Below are positions 39,549-49,453 of a stretch of 64,000 bases of DNA, piece after piece. Position 1 is the stretch's first letter. Each line of letters starts with the position of its first letter. Source of the DNA: Sulfuritalea sp. (GTDB taxonomy: Bacteria > Pseudomonadota > Gammaproteobacteria > Burkholderiales > Rhodocyclaceae); NCBI GenBank assembly GCA_022842325.1, contig JALHPU010000008.1:62001-126000 (forward strand), read 5' to 3'. The notes below the pieces were generated by a model. It saw only the letters and a program-made list of their open reading frames with translations. It ran no database searches and had not been told where the DNA came from. Position numbers and translations under genes: made by a program.

Positions 39549-41561
39549 CTACGATGCAGGTCTGACCCGCAGCGTGATGCGCTGCTCCTGTCCGGCGACA
39601 GGCGGCCAGCGCAGCGTAATGCAGACCGCCTGCATGATCTTTTCGAAGCCGGCTTCGGATTGCGAGACGGTGCGGTGCGGCCTCGCTTCGAGTTGTACCG
39701 GCTGGCTGGTTTCGAGCTGTAGCGCGCCGCGCAGTTCGCTGTCGTCGAGGGTCAGGGTCTGCAGGCGATCACTGTGCAGCGGATCGCCGAAGCCGCCCGG
39801 GATGCTGCCGTCGGCCAGCACGTAGCGCCCGCCGAAGCCATCGCAGCTGGGCAGCGCGAGGTTGAGTTCGGTCTCGAGCAGGGCCGGCAGCTGGCGGCCC
39901 TCGGCGCGGAAGGCCACGGTCAGGGATGCGGCGTCCAGGCTGTAGGTCTTTTCGATGCGCCAGTCCGCGCCGGCGGCAATCCAGCTGCCCGGCCGCGCGT
40001 CGGCGCGGTAGCTGTCGACCGGCACCGGCGTGCCGCCGGCGCCGACTGTGCACTCGAGGAAGATGCCGCGCGGTCGCGTATCGGGTGCCGCATCCGCGGC
40101 CTCGATGGCGTGCAGGAAGGCGATGCGGTCGTGGGCCGAGGCGATGCCGTCGCCGGCATCATGCGCCGCGTGCGCGGACTGCGACTGGTCTATCTTGGCG
40201 TGATAAGCCTCGGCGTAGGCGCGCAGCGTGTCGCCGAAGTTGTGCGCCAGGGCGAGGCTGGAGAGTTCCACCAGCGAGGCGTGGCCGTCGTCGCGCATGA
40301 AGGCCTGCAACTGATCGTTGCGCAAGGCGGCTTCGAGATTGCCGTCCTGATCGATGTCGTCGGTGGCCAAGGCGGGTGGCGGCGCCAGCCGTGCCAGCCC
40401 GGCTTCGAGCGCCAGCAGGTTGTTCCATACCGCACGGCGCAGGTGCGGCAGGTAGAGGCCGCCGAACAGCCCGTGCCAGTAGGCGTCGTTGGCCTGCGCG
40501 CGGTGCAGGTGTTCCTGCAGTGCGGGGCTGCGCTGCGCAGCGGGCAACGCCGCCAGCCGCCCTGATGCGTCGAGCATGCGCTTGTGCATCCAGTTGGCTT
40601 CCGGGTAGCGCGACATGAAGTTGCGCCAGATGCCGCCGCGCAGGAAGGGCTTGTGCGCCTCAAAGCGGCCGGCGGCTTTTTCCGCCTCGACCAGGGCGTG
40701 ATAGGCCGCGGCGCGCGGCGCCGGCAGCGTCCATTCGTTCATCTCGATGTAGGAGGTGGTCGGCAGGTAGACGATGCCGCGCGTGCTCTCGCGGGCATGG
40801 TAGTCGGCGAAGGTCTCGGTGCGGATCAGTTTCGAGGCCAGCACGCCCTCGACGAACTGCGTCAGCCAGCCCTTCTCGAACACCCATTCATAGGTTTCCG
40901 GCCAGATGCCGAACTTTTCGATGTCGTCGAAATAGATCGCGGCGCGCTGGCCCGCCCGCGCCAGGTCTTCCAGCCAGGCCACGGCTTCGGCCGCCGGCGA
41001 AAACGGCAGGCGGTAGCGCGCTGCTTCCGAAATCGGGAACAGGTCGAGGCAGCGGCCGTCCTCTTCCGTGGTGTAGAAGCTGTCGAGGCGGGCGCCGTCC
41101 TCGCCGGCACACAGGAAGTGGTAGTCGTCGACCGCCACGTAGCGGATCCCGGTTTCCACCAAGGCTGGAACCACCGAGGATTCCCAGACGCGTTCGGTCA
41201 GCCAGGCGCCGCTCGGGCGGGTGCCGAAGCGCTGCTCGATCTTGTCCGAGAGCGTCGCGATCTGGCTCACCCGGTCGCGATGCGGGATCGCCGCCAGCAC
41301 CGGCTCGCAATCGCCGGAGCCGAACCACTCGACCTGGCCGCGGCGAGTCATCGCGGCCAGTCGCGCCAGGTCGTCCGGGAAGCGCTCGAACAGCACATCG
41401 AGCAGCCAGCCGGAGAAATGCACGCTGAAGCGGAATTGCGGATAGCGCTCCATGACCCGCAGGAACATGCCGTAGCAGCGAATATGGGCGTCGTCGATGA
41501 CGGCAGGAAAATTGCCGACCGGCTGGTGGGCGTGGACGCCGAAGAGGAGGCTGATGGTCAT
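39549..41561 (-). CDS. GH57 4-alpha-glucanotransferase-like enzyme
   Basis: 670 residues. The N-terminal GH57 barrel starts LLFGVHAHQPVGNFP. The nucleophile Glu is in AWLTERVWESS (near 120) and the acid Asp in IYFDDIEKFGIWPETY (near 215). The C-terminal half has the DUF1925/1926-type beta-rich domains usual for Thermotoga/Thermococcus 4-alpha-glucanotransferase. It should shuffle alpha-1,4-glucan chains, helping recycle maltodextrins for GlgP. Alpha-amylase activity is the alternative. Start at the ATG matching the family; the longer frame upstream is repeat-derived. Confidence 0.85.
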   Translation of the reverse strand: MTISLLFGVHAHQPVGNFPAVIDDAHIRCYGMFLRVMERYPQFRFSVHFSGWLLDVLFERFPDDLARLAAMTRRGQVEWFGSGDCEPVLAAIPHRDRVSQIATLSDKIEQRFGTRPSGAWLTERVWESSVVPALVETGIRYVAVDDYHFLCAGEDGARLDSFYTTEEDGRCLDLFPISEAARYRLPFSPAAEAVAWLEDLARAGQRAAIYFDDIEKFGIWPETYEWVFEKGWLTQFVEGVLASKLIRTETFADYHARESTRGIVYLPTTSYIEMNEWTLPAPRAAAYHALVEAEKAAGRFEAHKPFLRGGIWRNFMSRYPEANWMHKRMLDASGRLAALPAAQRSPALQEHLHRAQANDAYWHGLFGGLYLPHLRRAVWNNLLALEAGLARLAPPPALATDDIDQDGNLEAALRNDQLQAFMRDDGHASLVELSSLALAHNFGDTLRAYAEAYHAKIDQSQSAHAAHDAGDGIASAHDRIAFLHAIEAADAAPDTRPRGIFLECTVGAGGTPVPVDSYRADARPGSWIAAGADWRIEKTYSLDAASLTVAFRAEGRQLPALLETELNLALPSCDGFGGRYVLADGSIPGGFGDPLHSDRLQTLTLDDSELRGALQLETSQPVQLEARPHRTVSQSEAGFEKIMQAVCITLRWPPVAGQEQRITLRVRPAS

Positions 41562-41611
41562 TGTGTGATTAGCATGGAAAACAGGCAAAGACGAAGCGCC
41601 CCGTGACAATC

Positions 41612-41668
41612 GAGCGCAGCGAGCTGGCAGTCGCCCCCGCCTGGGAGGGGGCTGGGGGGAGGGGGCGT
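41612..41668 (+). repeat. CGAGCGYAGCGAGC repeat with G-rich hairpin, copy between GH57 genes
   Basis: CGAGCGCAGCGAGC is followed by GCCCCCGCC, a short loop, GGGAGGGGG and a CTGGGGGGAGGGGGCG tail. The box, hairpin and G-rich tail follow the same order as at 26955. It fills the gap between the two GH57 genes. Confidence 0.6.
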
Positions 41669-43420
41669 TCAATTCGCATTTTCATGTGTGGCACGCCGCA
41701 TCGACCCGCCGCTGGCAGTCTCCGATCCGGCGCAAATGGGCGTGTCGAGCTTGACGGGCGGCTGCAATTGCAACAAGCGGTAGAGCCGGGCCAGGTTGCG
41801 CCGGTACAGGCTGTCGAAACTGGCGACGGCGGCCGACGGGTTGTAGTCGCCGAACCACCAGAACCAGTCGGAGCTTTCGCAGATGGCCAGCTGCGCTTCA
41901 ACTGCGGCGACTTGTGCGGCATCGAGCCGGCCGCTGGCGAGCACCCGGTCGCAGCTTTGCTTGGCTTCGCAGAGCAGATCCCAGCCGCGGTTCTTGGCTT
42001 CGTCGCCGATCCAGGTGGACAGCGTGCCGTAGACCCAGCTGCCGGCCGTCAGATGCGGCAGCACGGTGGCGGCCGGGGGTGTCGGCCGCGCCAGCAGCTC
42101 GGCGTAGGTGGTGGTGCGAATGCGCGGATGCCTGGCCAGCAGGCCGTAGAGGTCGTCGAAAAAGTAATAGCCGTTGTAGGGAAAGTGTTCCCAGGCGTTT
42201 TCGCCGTCGAGGATGATGCTGACCACCGGCGTTTCGTTCTCCCCGGCGCCATCGAGGATGGCTTCAAGTTGCAGTACGAGATGTTGCGCGGCATCGCGGC
42301 CGTGCCACTTGGCATAGTCGAAGCCGATCAGGTCGGAGAGCCGCTCGTCGCGGAAGAACAGGGTCAGCCCCGGTGCGCTCTCCAGCCGCCAGGGATGGTA
42401 GGCGGCGCGCGGGTCGGCGATGCCGCTGGCGGCAATGCTGTTTCTCAGCACGCCTTCGCCGCTGGCGATCCAGCGGCAATCGGCGGCCGCCAGATGCTTG
42501 ACGAACTCCTCGGAAATCGCTCCTTCGGCCGGCCACATGCCGGTAGGCGGCGCACCGAAACGCCGGGCATGGCTGATGCGCGCCGCATCGATGTGGGCCT
42601 TGACGCGGCTGCGGCCGCCGGGATAGGCGGCGGCGAAGGGCAGCGGCGCGTCGGGCAGACTTTCACGGGCCGCCTTGAAGTCGAGCAGCAGCGGCGCCAG
42701 CGGATGGGTTTGCGGCGTCGATGAAAGTTCGACCTGGCCGCTGGCGGCCAGCGCCCGCCAGCGCGGAATCAACCCGGCCATCAATTCGCCGATGCTCGCC
42801 AGCAGCTCCTGGCGGTCGGCCGCCGAGTAGCCCTCGCCCTGGCTCATCAGCCTGGCCAGCAGCGGATTGCGGCGGCGCTCGGATTCGCCGCTCCAGGCCA
42901 GGTGGTACCAGGTCAGCAGGTCCGAAAAATAGGCGCCCGAAAGATAGCCGTAGGTGGTCTCGGTCTTCTCGGCGAGCAGCAGGTAGATGTCGTGCAGGCG
43001 CTGGTAGTGCGGGAAGGGCGCCAGCATGGTGGTGTGGTTGCTGCGAAAGCAGGTGGTCAGCAGCAGGCGCCGCTCGGCTTCGCCGATGTGCTCCAGGTCG
43101 GGCGTGGCCAGCAGGCGCAGCAGCGGATCGCGAAACCGGCCGCTGGCGAACTGCTGTGCGTAATCCTCGATCTGCTCGAGCAGCACCGGCACCAGATTCA
43201 CCACGCAGCGCATCTGCGGATGGCGTTCGAGGTGCGCCGCCATGTCGACGTAGTCCTTCATGGCGTGCAGATAGACCCAGGGCAGGACGAACTCGCCGCT
43301 GGCCGCGGCCGGCGTAGCGCCAGCGCTCTGCGTCCCTGCGGGAACTGCCAGCGGCATGCCATGGTCGCGATAGTCCGGCTGGTGCATGTGCCAGAGAAAG
43401 ACCAGGTCGAGTTGTTTCAT
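41669..43420 (-). CDS. GH57 amylase/amylopullulanase-like enzyme, with a repeat insertion
   Basis: 583 residues. GH57 motifs are LVFLWHMHQPDYRD at the start, nucleophile region GMWPAEGAISEEFV and acid/base region SIILDGENAWEHFP. The family is usually called amylopullulanase-like or simply GH57; a role in cleaving or debranching glycogen is inferred from the cluster. The start codon overlaps the glgC stop (ATGA). Residues about 25-41 (VPAGTQSAGATPAAAS) are a low-complexity insertion encoded by the repeat shared with bioD. Confidence 0.85.
   Translation of the reverse strand: MKQLDLVFLWHMHQPDYRDHGMPLAVPAGTQSAGATPAAASGEFVLPWVYLHAMKDYVDMAAHLERHPQMRCVVNLVPVLLEQIEDYAQQFASGRFRDPLLRLLATPDLEHIGEAERRLLLTTCFRSNHTTMLAPFPHYQRLHDIYLLLAEKTETTYGYLSGAYFSDLLTWYHLAWSGESERRRNPLLARLMSQGEGYSAADRQELLASIGELMAGLIPRWRALAASGQVELSSTPQTHPLAPLLLDFKAARESLPDAPLPFAAAYPGGRSRVKAHIDAARISHARRFGAPPTGMWPAEGAISEEFVKHLAAADCRWIASGEGVLRNSIAASGIADPRAAYHPWRLESAPGLTLFFRDERLSDLIGFDYAKWHGRDAAQHLVLQLEAILDGAGENETPVVSIILDGENAWEHFPYNGYYFFDDLYGLLARHPRIRTTTYAELLARPTPPAATVLPHLTAGSWVYGTLSTWIGDEAKNRGWDLLCEAKQSCDRVLASGRLDAAQVAAVEAQLAICESSDWFWWFGDYNPSAAVASFDSLYRRNLARLYRLLQLQPPVKLDTPICAGSETASGGSMRRATHENAN
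43313..43346 (-). repeat. intragenic repeat, copy 2 (in GH57 gene)
   Basis: It matches the bioD repeat (26542-26580) over 34 bases with one substitution and no 6-nt duplication. Here it is read from the opposite strand, giving the VPAGTQSAGAT peptide. Confidence 0.7.
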
Positions 43421-44721
43421 GTTCTTGGAGCGTCGGCCCGTGGCAGGCTCCGGGTCTCGGTCCAGCGCACATGATTCGCCGATTGACCGAGCATTTCGGG
43501 CGTGACCAGGGTGATGCCGCCTGCGCTGACATGGAAGCGCTTGCGGTCGGCATCGATGTCGTAGCCGATCTGCATGCCCTCGGGAACCCGGCAATGCTTG
43601 TCCATCACCACCCGGCGCAGCCTGGCGTGGCGTCCGATATCCACATCGGGCAGGATCACCGAATCCTCGATCTGCGCGTAGCTATGCACATGCACCCGGG
43701 AGAACAGCAGCGACCTGCTGACGCGGGCGCCGCTGATGATGTCGCCGCCCGACACCAGCGAATCGACCGTCATGCCGCGCCTGCCTTCGTCGTCGAAGAC
43801 GAATTTGGCCGGCGGCAATTGTTCCTGGTGGGTCCAGATCGGCCATTCCTCGTCGTAGAGGTTGAGCTCGGGCGTGACCTTGGTCAGTTCCATGTTGGCT
43901 TCCCAATAGGCGTCGATGGTGCCGACGTCGCGCCAGTACGGAATACCGGACTCGTCCATGCCGACGCAGGAGTCGGCGAAATTGTGGGCATACACCCGAT
44001 GGCGTTCGAGGCACTGTGCAATCAGGTCCTTGCCGAAGTCGTGCGAGGACTGGGGGTCGTCGTGGTCGCGGATCAGCTGCTCGTAAAGGAACTCGGCATT
44101 GAACACATACACGCCCATGCTGGCCAGGGCGCGGTCGGGGCGGCCGGGAATCGGCGGCGGATCCTCCGGCTTCTCGACGAAGGCCACGACGCGCTGCTGG
44201 TCGTCGACGTGCATGACGCCGAACTCGCTGGCCTCGGTGCGCGGTACATCGATGCAGGCCACGCTGAAATCGGCCTGGCGCTGCGCATGTTCGGCCAGCA
44301 TGCGCGAATAGTTCATCTTGTAGACGTGATCGCCGGAAAGGACCAGAACGTACCTGGGCCGATTGCGCCGGATCAGGCCGAGATTCTGGAACACCGCATC
44401 GGCCGTGCCCCGGTACCAGTGTTCGCCGACCTGTTGCTGCGCAGGCAGGATGTCGATGAACTCGTGAAAGCGCCCGTCGAGAAAGCTCCAGCCGCGCTGC
44501 AGGTGCTGGATCAGGCTCTGGGCCTTGTACTGGGTGGCGACGCCGATGCGGCGGATGCCGGAATTGACGCAATTCGACAAGGTGAAGTCGATGATGCGGA
44601 ACTTGCCGCCGAAGGGCACGGCCGGCTTCGAGCGCGAGTCGGTGAGCTGCATCAGACGGCTGCCGCGGCCGCCGGCCAGCACGATGCCGAAGGTGTTGCG
44701 GGCGATTTCGGCGGATCTCAC
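43417..44721 (-). CDS. glgC: glucose-1-phosphate adenylyltransferase
   Basis: 434 residues. It has the nucleotide-binding GGRGSRLMQLTDSRSKPAVP (17-36), DFTLSNCVNSGIRRIGV, LSGDHVYKMNY and FVEKPEDPPPIP, then a C-terminal left-handed beta helix. It makes ADP-glucose, the committed step of glycogen synthesis, and is usually allosterically regulated. It is divergent from glgB over 125 bp and translationally coupled to the downstream GH57 gene. Confidence 0.97.
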   Translation of the reverse strand: MRSAEIARNTFGIVLAGGRGSRLMQLTDSRSKPAVPFGGKFRIIDFTLSNCVNSGIRRIGVATQYKAQSLIQHLQRGWSFLDGRFHEFIDILPAQQQVGEHWYRGTADAVFQNLGLIRRNRPRYVLVLSGDHVYKMNYSRMLAEHAQRQADFSVACIDVPRTEASEFGVMHVDDQQRVVAFVEKPEDPPPIPGRPDRALASMGVYVFNAEFLYEQLIRDHDDPQSSHDFGKDLIAQCLERHRVYAHNFADSCVGMDESGIPYWRDVGTIDAYWEANMELTKVTPELNLYDEEWPIWTHQEQLPPAKFVFDDEGRRGMTVDSLVSGGDIISGARVSRSLLFSRVHVHSYAQIEDSVILPDVDIGRHARLRRVVMDKHCRVPEGMQIGYDIDADRKRFHVSAGGITLVTPEMLGQSANHVRWTETRSLPRADAPRT

Positions 44722-44783
44722 GGGCGTGCCCCCGGTCCGATTTCCTGCCGAACGCGCCTGGTGCCGCCTAGTTCCTGAATCGA

Positions 44784-44815
44784 TTGCATGGTGATTTCTC
44801 CATAGCGGCTACAAT
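44784..44815 (+). promoter_or_regulatory. possible sigma-70 promoter for glgB
   Basis: TACAAT (44810-44815) resembles a -10 box 31 bases before the glgB start, with TTGCAT (44784-44789) upstream at a longer than ideal 20-bp spacing. It lies within the divergent glgC/glgB gap. Confidence 0.3.
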
Positions 44816-44846
44816 CCGCACGATAGCAAAAAAACTCTTCGAATAT

Positions 44847-47018
44847 ATGTCCATGTCGAATCCTGACTGCGCCGCGCTGCTCGAAGCGCGCGAACACGAT
44901 CCGTTCTCGGTGCTCGGCCTGCATGCCGAGGGCGCCGGCTTTCGCCTGCGCGTGTTTCGTCCGCAGGCGAAAGCGGTCGCCGTGGCCCTGGTCAATGGCG
45001 CCTGGGCGCCGCTCAAGCGCCGCGCCGGTACCGATCTGTTCGAGTGGCAGGGCGCCGCGCCGCCACCGCGGCCGTGGCGGCTGAACATCGATGGCGTGAC
45101 GCAGTACGATCCTTATGCGTTTGCGCCGCAGCCGCCGGCCGACGACTTGTACCTGTTCAATGCCGGCCGCCTGCGCCAGGCATGGCGCACCTTCGGCGCC
45201 ATACCGGAAACCCGCGACGGCATTGCCGGGGTCTGCTTCCGCGTCTGGGCACCGAACGCCGGGCGCGTCTCGGTGGTGGGCGGCTTCAACGGTTGGGATG
45301 GCCGCGTCAATCCGATGGCGACCCTGGGCGCCTCCGGCGTCTGGGAGCTGTTCATTCCCGAACTGCCGGCCGGGGCTTTGTACCGCTTCGAACTGCGGGT
45401 GCGCGGCAGCGGCGCCTTGCGCCTGAAGAGCGACCCTTATGCCCGAGCCTTCGAGCGGCGTCCGGCGACCGCCTGTTGCGTGACGCCGGATCCGGCCCAC
45501 GTCTGGAACGACGCCGGCTGGATGCAGGCGCGCGCGCGCAGCGGCCACGCCGGCGACTGGCAGACAGCGCCGATGAGCACCTACGAAATGCACCTCGGCA
45601 GCTGGATGCGCCATGCCGACCACAGCTTCTACAGCTACCGCGACCTGGCGGCGCGGCTGGTGCCCTACCTGGTCGACCTGGGCTACACTCACGTCGAATT
45701 CATGCCGCTGATGGAACATCCGCTCGACGAATCCTGGGGCTATCAATGCACCGGCTTCTTTGCCCCGAGCTCGCGTTTCGGCAGCGCCGACGATCTGCGC
45801 TTCCTGATCGACAGCCTGCACCAGGCCGGCATCGGCGTGATTCTCGACTGGGTGCCGGGGCATTTTCCGGCCGACGACTGGTCCCTGGCGCATTTCGACG
45901 GCACGGCGCTCTTTGAACACGAAGACCCGAAGCAGAAAATGCATCCCGACTGGGGCACGCACGTATTCAACTACGGGCGCAACGAGGTCAGGAGCTTCCT
46001 GCTCTCCTCGGCGTATTTCTGGCTGTCCGAGTTCCACGTCGATGCCTTGCGCGTCGATGCCGTGGCCTCGATGATCTATCTCGACTATTCGCGCAAGGCC
46101 GGAGAATGGACGCCGAACGTGCACGGCGGGCGCGAAAACCTTGAAGCGATTGCCTTCCTGCGCGAGCTCAACGAAATGGTGCATGGCGATTTTGCCGGCG
46201 CGCTGACCATCGCCGAAGAGTCTACCGCCTGGCCGATGGTGTCGCGGCCGACCTGGCTGGGCGGCCTCGGCTTCTCGATGAAGTGGAACATGGGTTGGAT
46301 GAACGACACGCTGGACTACCTGCAGCACGATCCGGTGTATCGGCGCTATAGCCACGAGCGGCTGACCTTCGGCCAGCTCTATGCCTACACCGAGAACTTC
46401 GTGCTGCCGCTGTCGCACGATGAAGTGGTGCACGGCAAGAGTTCCCTGCTCGGCAAGATGCCGGGCGACGAATGGCAGCGCTTCGCCAATCTGCGCCTGT
46501 TGCTGGCCTACCAGATGCTGGCGCCGGGCAAAAAGCTGCAGTTCATGGGCGCGGAGCTGGGCCAGCCCTGGGAATGGCGGCCGGGCGAGGAACTGCCCTG
46601 GCATCTGCTGCAATATCCCTTGCACGCCGGCGTACAGAGCCTGACGCGCGAACTCAACCGGCTTTACGTAAGTGAAGCGGCATTGCATGAACTGGACTTC
46701 TCCTCCGCGGGTTTTCAATGGATCGACTGCCACGATGCCGACCAGTCGGTGGTGAGCTGGCTGCGCCGCGCGCGCGACGGTCGCCATGCCGTGGTGGTGC
46801 TCAACTTCACTCCGGTACCGCGGCACAACTACCGCCTCGGCGTTCCCCTGGCGCAGGACTATCTGGAACGGATCAACACCGATTCCGCGCACTACGGCGG
46901 CAGCGATCTCGGCAACGGTGGCCGCCTGACGGCCCAGCCGCAGGCCTGGATGGGTTTCCCCGCCTCGATCTCGCTGACGCTGCCGCCGCTCGCGGCGCTG
47001 GTGCTGCTGCCGGCCTGA
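44847..47018 (+). CDS. glgB: 1,4-alpha-glucan branching enzyme
   Basis: 723 residues. It has an N1 carbohydrate module, then the CBM48 domain ([20 protein letters not shown] near 135). The GH13 barrel has catalytic Asp in DALRVDAV, Glu in TIAEES and stabilising Asp in [10 protein letters not shown], with a C-terminal beta domain. It introduces alpha-1,6 branches. I start at the first ATG of a closely spaced pair (44847/44853); neither has a clear ribosome site. It is divergent from the glgC-GH57-glgP-pgi-glgA series and ends one base from the convergent DUF2934 gene. Confidence 0.97.
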   Translation: MSMSNPDCAALLEAREHDPFSVLGLHAEGAGFRLRVFRPQAKAVAVALVNGAWAPLKRRAGTDLFEWQGAAPPPRPWRLNIDGVTQYDPYAFAPQPPADDLYLFNAGRLRQAWRTFGAIPETRDGIAGVCFRVWAPNAGRVSVVGGFNGWDGRVNPMATLGASGVWELFIPELPAGALYRFELRVRGSGALRLKSDPYARAFERRPATACCVTPDPAHVWNDAGWMQARARSGHAGDWQTAPMSTYEMHLGSWMRHADHSFYSYRDLAARLVPYLVDLGYTHVEFMPLMEHPLDESWGYQCTGFFAPSSRFGSADDLRFLIDSLHQAGIGVILDWVPGHFPADDWSLAHFDGTALFEHEDPKQKMHPDWGTHVFNYGRNEVRSFLLSSAYFWLSEFHVDALRVDAVASMIYLDYSRKAGEWTPNVHGGRENLEAIAFLRELNEMVHGDFAGALTIAEESTAWPMVSRPTWLGGLGFSMKWNMGWMNDTLDYLQHDPVYRRYSHERLTFGQLYAYTENFVLPLSHDEVVHGKSSLLGKMPGDEWQRFANLRLLLAYQMLAPGKKLQFMGAELGQPWEWRPGEELPWHLLQYPLHAGVQSLTRELNRLYVSEAALHELDFSSAGFQWIDCHDADQSVVSWLRRARDGRHAVVVLNFTPVPRHNYRLGVPLAQDYLERINTDSAHYGGSDLGNGGRLTAQPQAWMGFPASISLTLPPLAALVLLPA

Positions 47019-47019
47019 A

Positions 47020-47421
47020 CTATCCGCCGAGACGACCTTCCGCCAGCAAGCGGTCGATCTCGGTCTCGGCCTGAACCCAATCCACCAGCGGATCGCCGGG
47101 AGCAAAGCCGCGCCGCTCGGCGATGTAATAGGCCGCCATCTCGATGTAATGCCTGCGCTGCTCCGCGGGTACGGTGGATGGCTTTCCGGGCGTCGGGCCG
47201 CCGGTCTTTTTGGCGCGCGGCTTGACGGCTGACTTTGGCACCGCCTTCGGGGCCGCTTTGGACGTCGTCACCTTGGCTGCCACGCCGGCTTTCTTGGGCG
47301 CCGCGGCCTTGACCGCAAGCCTTACCTTGGCGGTGGTCTTGGCTTTGCCGGGATCTACTGCCGTTGCGGATGCTGCACGTTTGGTAGGTGCGCTCTTGGC
47401 GCTGCTCTTGCTAGCTGCCAT
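47020..47421 (-). CDS. DUF2934 protein with histone-like Lys/Ala-rich tail
   Basis: 133 residues. Residues 1-85 are almost entirely Lys, Ala, Pro, Thr and Val, like a histone H1-type tail. Residues 88-130 are a DUF2934 domain (EQRRHYIEMAAYYIAERRG, then DWVQAETEIDRLL). AGGAGG lies eight bases before the ATG. Function of the domain is unknown; the basic tail suggests nucleic acid binding. It is downstream of glk on the same strand, 85 bp apart, and its stop is one base from the convergent glgB stop. Confidence 0.83.
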   Translation of the reverse strand: MAASKSSAKSAPTKRAASATAVDPGKAKTTAKVRLAVKAAAPKKAGVAAKVTTSKAAPKAVPKSAVKPRAKKTGGPTPGKPSTVPAEQRRHYIEMAAYYIAERRGFAPGDPLVDWVQAETEIDRLLAEGRLGG

Positions 47422-47506
47422 GTACTCATCCTCCTGTTTTGGTTGTCGAAATGCTTCGTTACCATACTGCGCCTGCTGTATGACAGCATATTGACAATCG
47501 TCAAGC

Positions 47507-48442
47507 TCAGGGCTTGCCCTGCGCCAGATGCAGCGCGCCGCGCAGCCCCAGCAGCGGATCGGTGGCGACATGGACCGGCATGCGCGCGGCGATTGCGGCG
47601 TGTTCCGCCTTGGCATTGAAGGCGGCGAGAAAGCCGCTTCGCTGCAGTGCCGGCAGCAGCTTGGCGGCAATGCCGCCGGCGAGAAAAACCCCGCCGCGCG
47701 CCAGGCAGGTCAGCGCCATGTCGCCGGCAAAGGCGCCATATGCAGCGAGGAACATATCCAGCGAGCGCCGCTCCGCGCTTTGCGGATTGGCCAGCGCCTG
47801 CGCCGCGATCTGCTCCGGCGACAGTTCGACGCCAGCGAGAAATGCGTGGATGGCGGCGAGGCCCGGTCCAGAAACGACGCGCTCCCAGGTCACCCGGCCA
47901 TGGCGTGCCCGGAGGAAAGTCCACAAGGCCATTTGCTGCGCGTCGGCGGGGGCGAAGGCGACATGGCCGCCTTCGCCAGCCAGGATGCGCCAGCCACCGT
48001 CCTCTGGCAGGACGACGGCCATGCCCAGTCCGGTACCGGCGCCAACGACCAGGCAGGGCGCCGCCGGCAGCGGTTCGCCCTGCTGCAAGGTCAGCAGTTG
48101 CGCCGCGGGCGACGTCACGGCACCCATTGCCGCGGCGGCGAAGTCGTTGACCAGGTGCGGGGCGGGCAGGCCGAAATGCGCAGACAGGGCGTCGCTGTCG
48201 ATCAGCCAGGGCAGGTTGGTCAGCTGCGCCGAACGGCCATCGTCGGCAATCGGGCCGGCGACGGCGAGGCAACCGCCTTCGATCAGCGAGGGATCGGTTT
48301 GTGTTGCGGCGAAGAAGGCCGCCAGCAGGCTGGCGAAATCCTGAAAGTCGGCGTTGGCGACACGGTGATCGAGAACCAGCTTGCCGTCCTGCGCCAGGCC
48401 GAGCAGCGTTTTCGTGCCGCCGATATCTCCGACTAGTATCAC
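47507..48442 (-). CDS. glk: glucokinase
   Basis: 311 residues from a GTG that overlaps the thyA stop (GTGA). It has the ATP phosphate motif [14 protein letters not shown] (4-17), [24 protein letters not shown] and [12 protein letters not shown], all of the bacterial Glk family. It phosphorylates glucose released from glycogen or maltodextrins. The longer open frame running upstream is antisense-like inside thyA and is rejected. Coupling to thyA means its expression follows nucleotide metabolism more than the glgC series. Confidence 0.92.
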   Translation of the reverse strand: MILVGDIGGTKTLLGLAQDGKLVLDHRVANADFQDFASLLAAFFAATQTDPSLIEGGCLAVAGPIADDGRSAQLTNLPWLIDSDALSAHFGLPAPHLVNDFAAAAMGAVTSPAAQLLTLQQGEPLPAAPCLVVGAGTGLGMAVVLPEDGGWRILAGEGGHVAFAPADAQQMALWTFLRARHGRVTWERVVSGPGLAAIHAFLAGVELSPEQIAAQALANPQSAERRSLDMFLAAYGAFAGDMALTCLARGGVFLAGGIAAKLLPALQRSGFLAAFNAKAEHAAIAARMPVHVATDPLLGLRGALHLAQGKP

Positions 48443-49260
48443 ACCGCCACCGGTGCCGGGATGTGCGGATGCGGGTCGTAGCCTTGCAGCGTGAAGTCCT
48501 CGTAGCGGAAGCCGAAGATGTCCTGCACCGCCGGATTCAGTTGCATGGCGGGGCGCGGCCGCGGTTCGCGCGAGAGCTGCAGGCGGGCCTGCTCCATGTG
48601 GTTCGAATAGAGGTGGCAGTCGCCGCCGGTCCACACGAAATCGCCGGGCGTGAGTTTGCAGACCTGCGCCACCATCAGCGTCAGCAAAGCATAGGAAGCG
48701 ATGTTGAAGGGCACGCCGAGGAAGATGTCGGCGCTGCGCTGGTAGAGCTGGCAGGAGAGCCGGCTGCGGGAGTCGGCCGCGCCCGATGGCGCGGGTGCGA
48801 CATAGAACTGGAACAGGGCGTGGCAGGGCGGCAGCTTCATCTGCGGAATGTCGGCCGGGTTCCAGGCCGAGACGATGTGCCGGCGCGAGTCGGGGTTCTG
48901 CTTGAGGCCGGCGATCAGGTCGGTGATCTGGTCGATCTCGCCACCGTCGCGGGTGGGCCAGTGCCGCCACTGGTGGCCATACACCGGCCCCAGGTTGCCG
49001 TCGGCATCGGCCCAGTCGTCCCAAATCGAAACGCCGTTGTCCTTGAGGTAGCGGATGTTGGTGTCGCCCTGGAGGAACCACAACAACTCGTGGATGATCG
49101 AGCGCAGGTGCAGCTTCTTGGTGGTCAGCAGCGGAAAACCCTCGGCCAGATCGAAGCGCAGCTGCCAGCCGAACACCGAGCGTGTGCCGGTGCCGGTGCG
49201 GTCGGACTTTTCCTGCCCGTGCAGGAGCACGTGGCGCATCAGGTCGAGGTAGGGGCGCAT
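48439..49260 (-). CDS. thyA: thymidylate synthase, with a small insertion
   Basis: 273 residues. It has the catalytic Cys in [12 protein letters not shown] (near 155), [31 protein letters not shown], and [15 protein letters not shown]. It methylates dUMP to dTMP. Compared with E. coli ThyA it is nine residues longer, and the extra length is all between FYVA and LSCQLYQRS ([12 protein letters not shown] here). That loop is on the surface in the family. It is upstream of and coupled to glk. Confidence 0.96.
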   Translation of the reverse strand: MRPYLDLMRHVLLHGQEKSDRTGTGTRSVFGWQLRFDLAEGFPLLTTKKLHLRSIIHELLWFLQGDTNIRYLKDNGVSIWDDWADADGNLGPVYGHQWRHWPTRDGGEIDQITDLIAGLKQNPDSRRHIVSAWNPADIPQMKLPPCHALFQFYVAPAPSGAADSRSRLSCQLYQRSADIFLGVPFNIASYALLTLMVAQVCKLTPGDFVWTGGDCHLYSNHMEQARLQLSREPRPRPAMQLNPAVQDIFGFRYEDFTLQGYDPHPHIPAPVAV

Positions 49261-49453
49261 GGGATGGTGCAGAGGGACTTATAATCGGCCGCTCATTGTA
49301 GGGTCTATTGCGCTGCGAATCATCCATGCCTGCGCCTTTGTATTGCATTGCAGCAGGCCGTGCTTGGCGCGCAGCACTTCACGGCAAGGGAATGACAGCG
49401 CAGGCACGACCGGCTATCCTATGTCCAAAGTAGCGACCTGAGACCCATCATCC

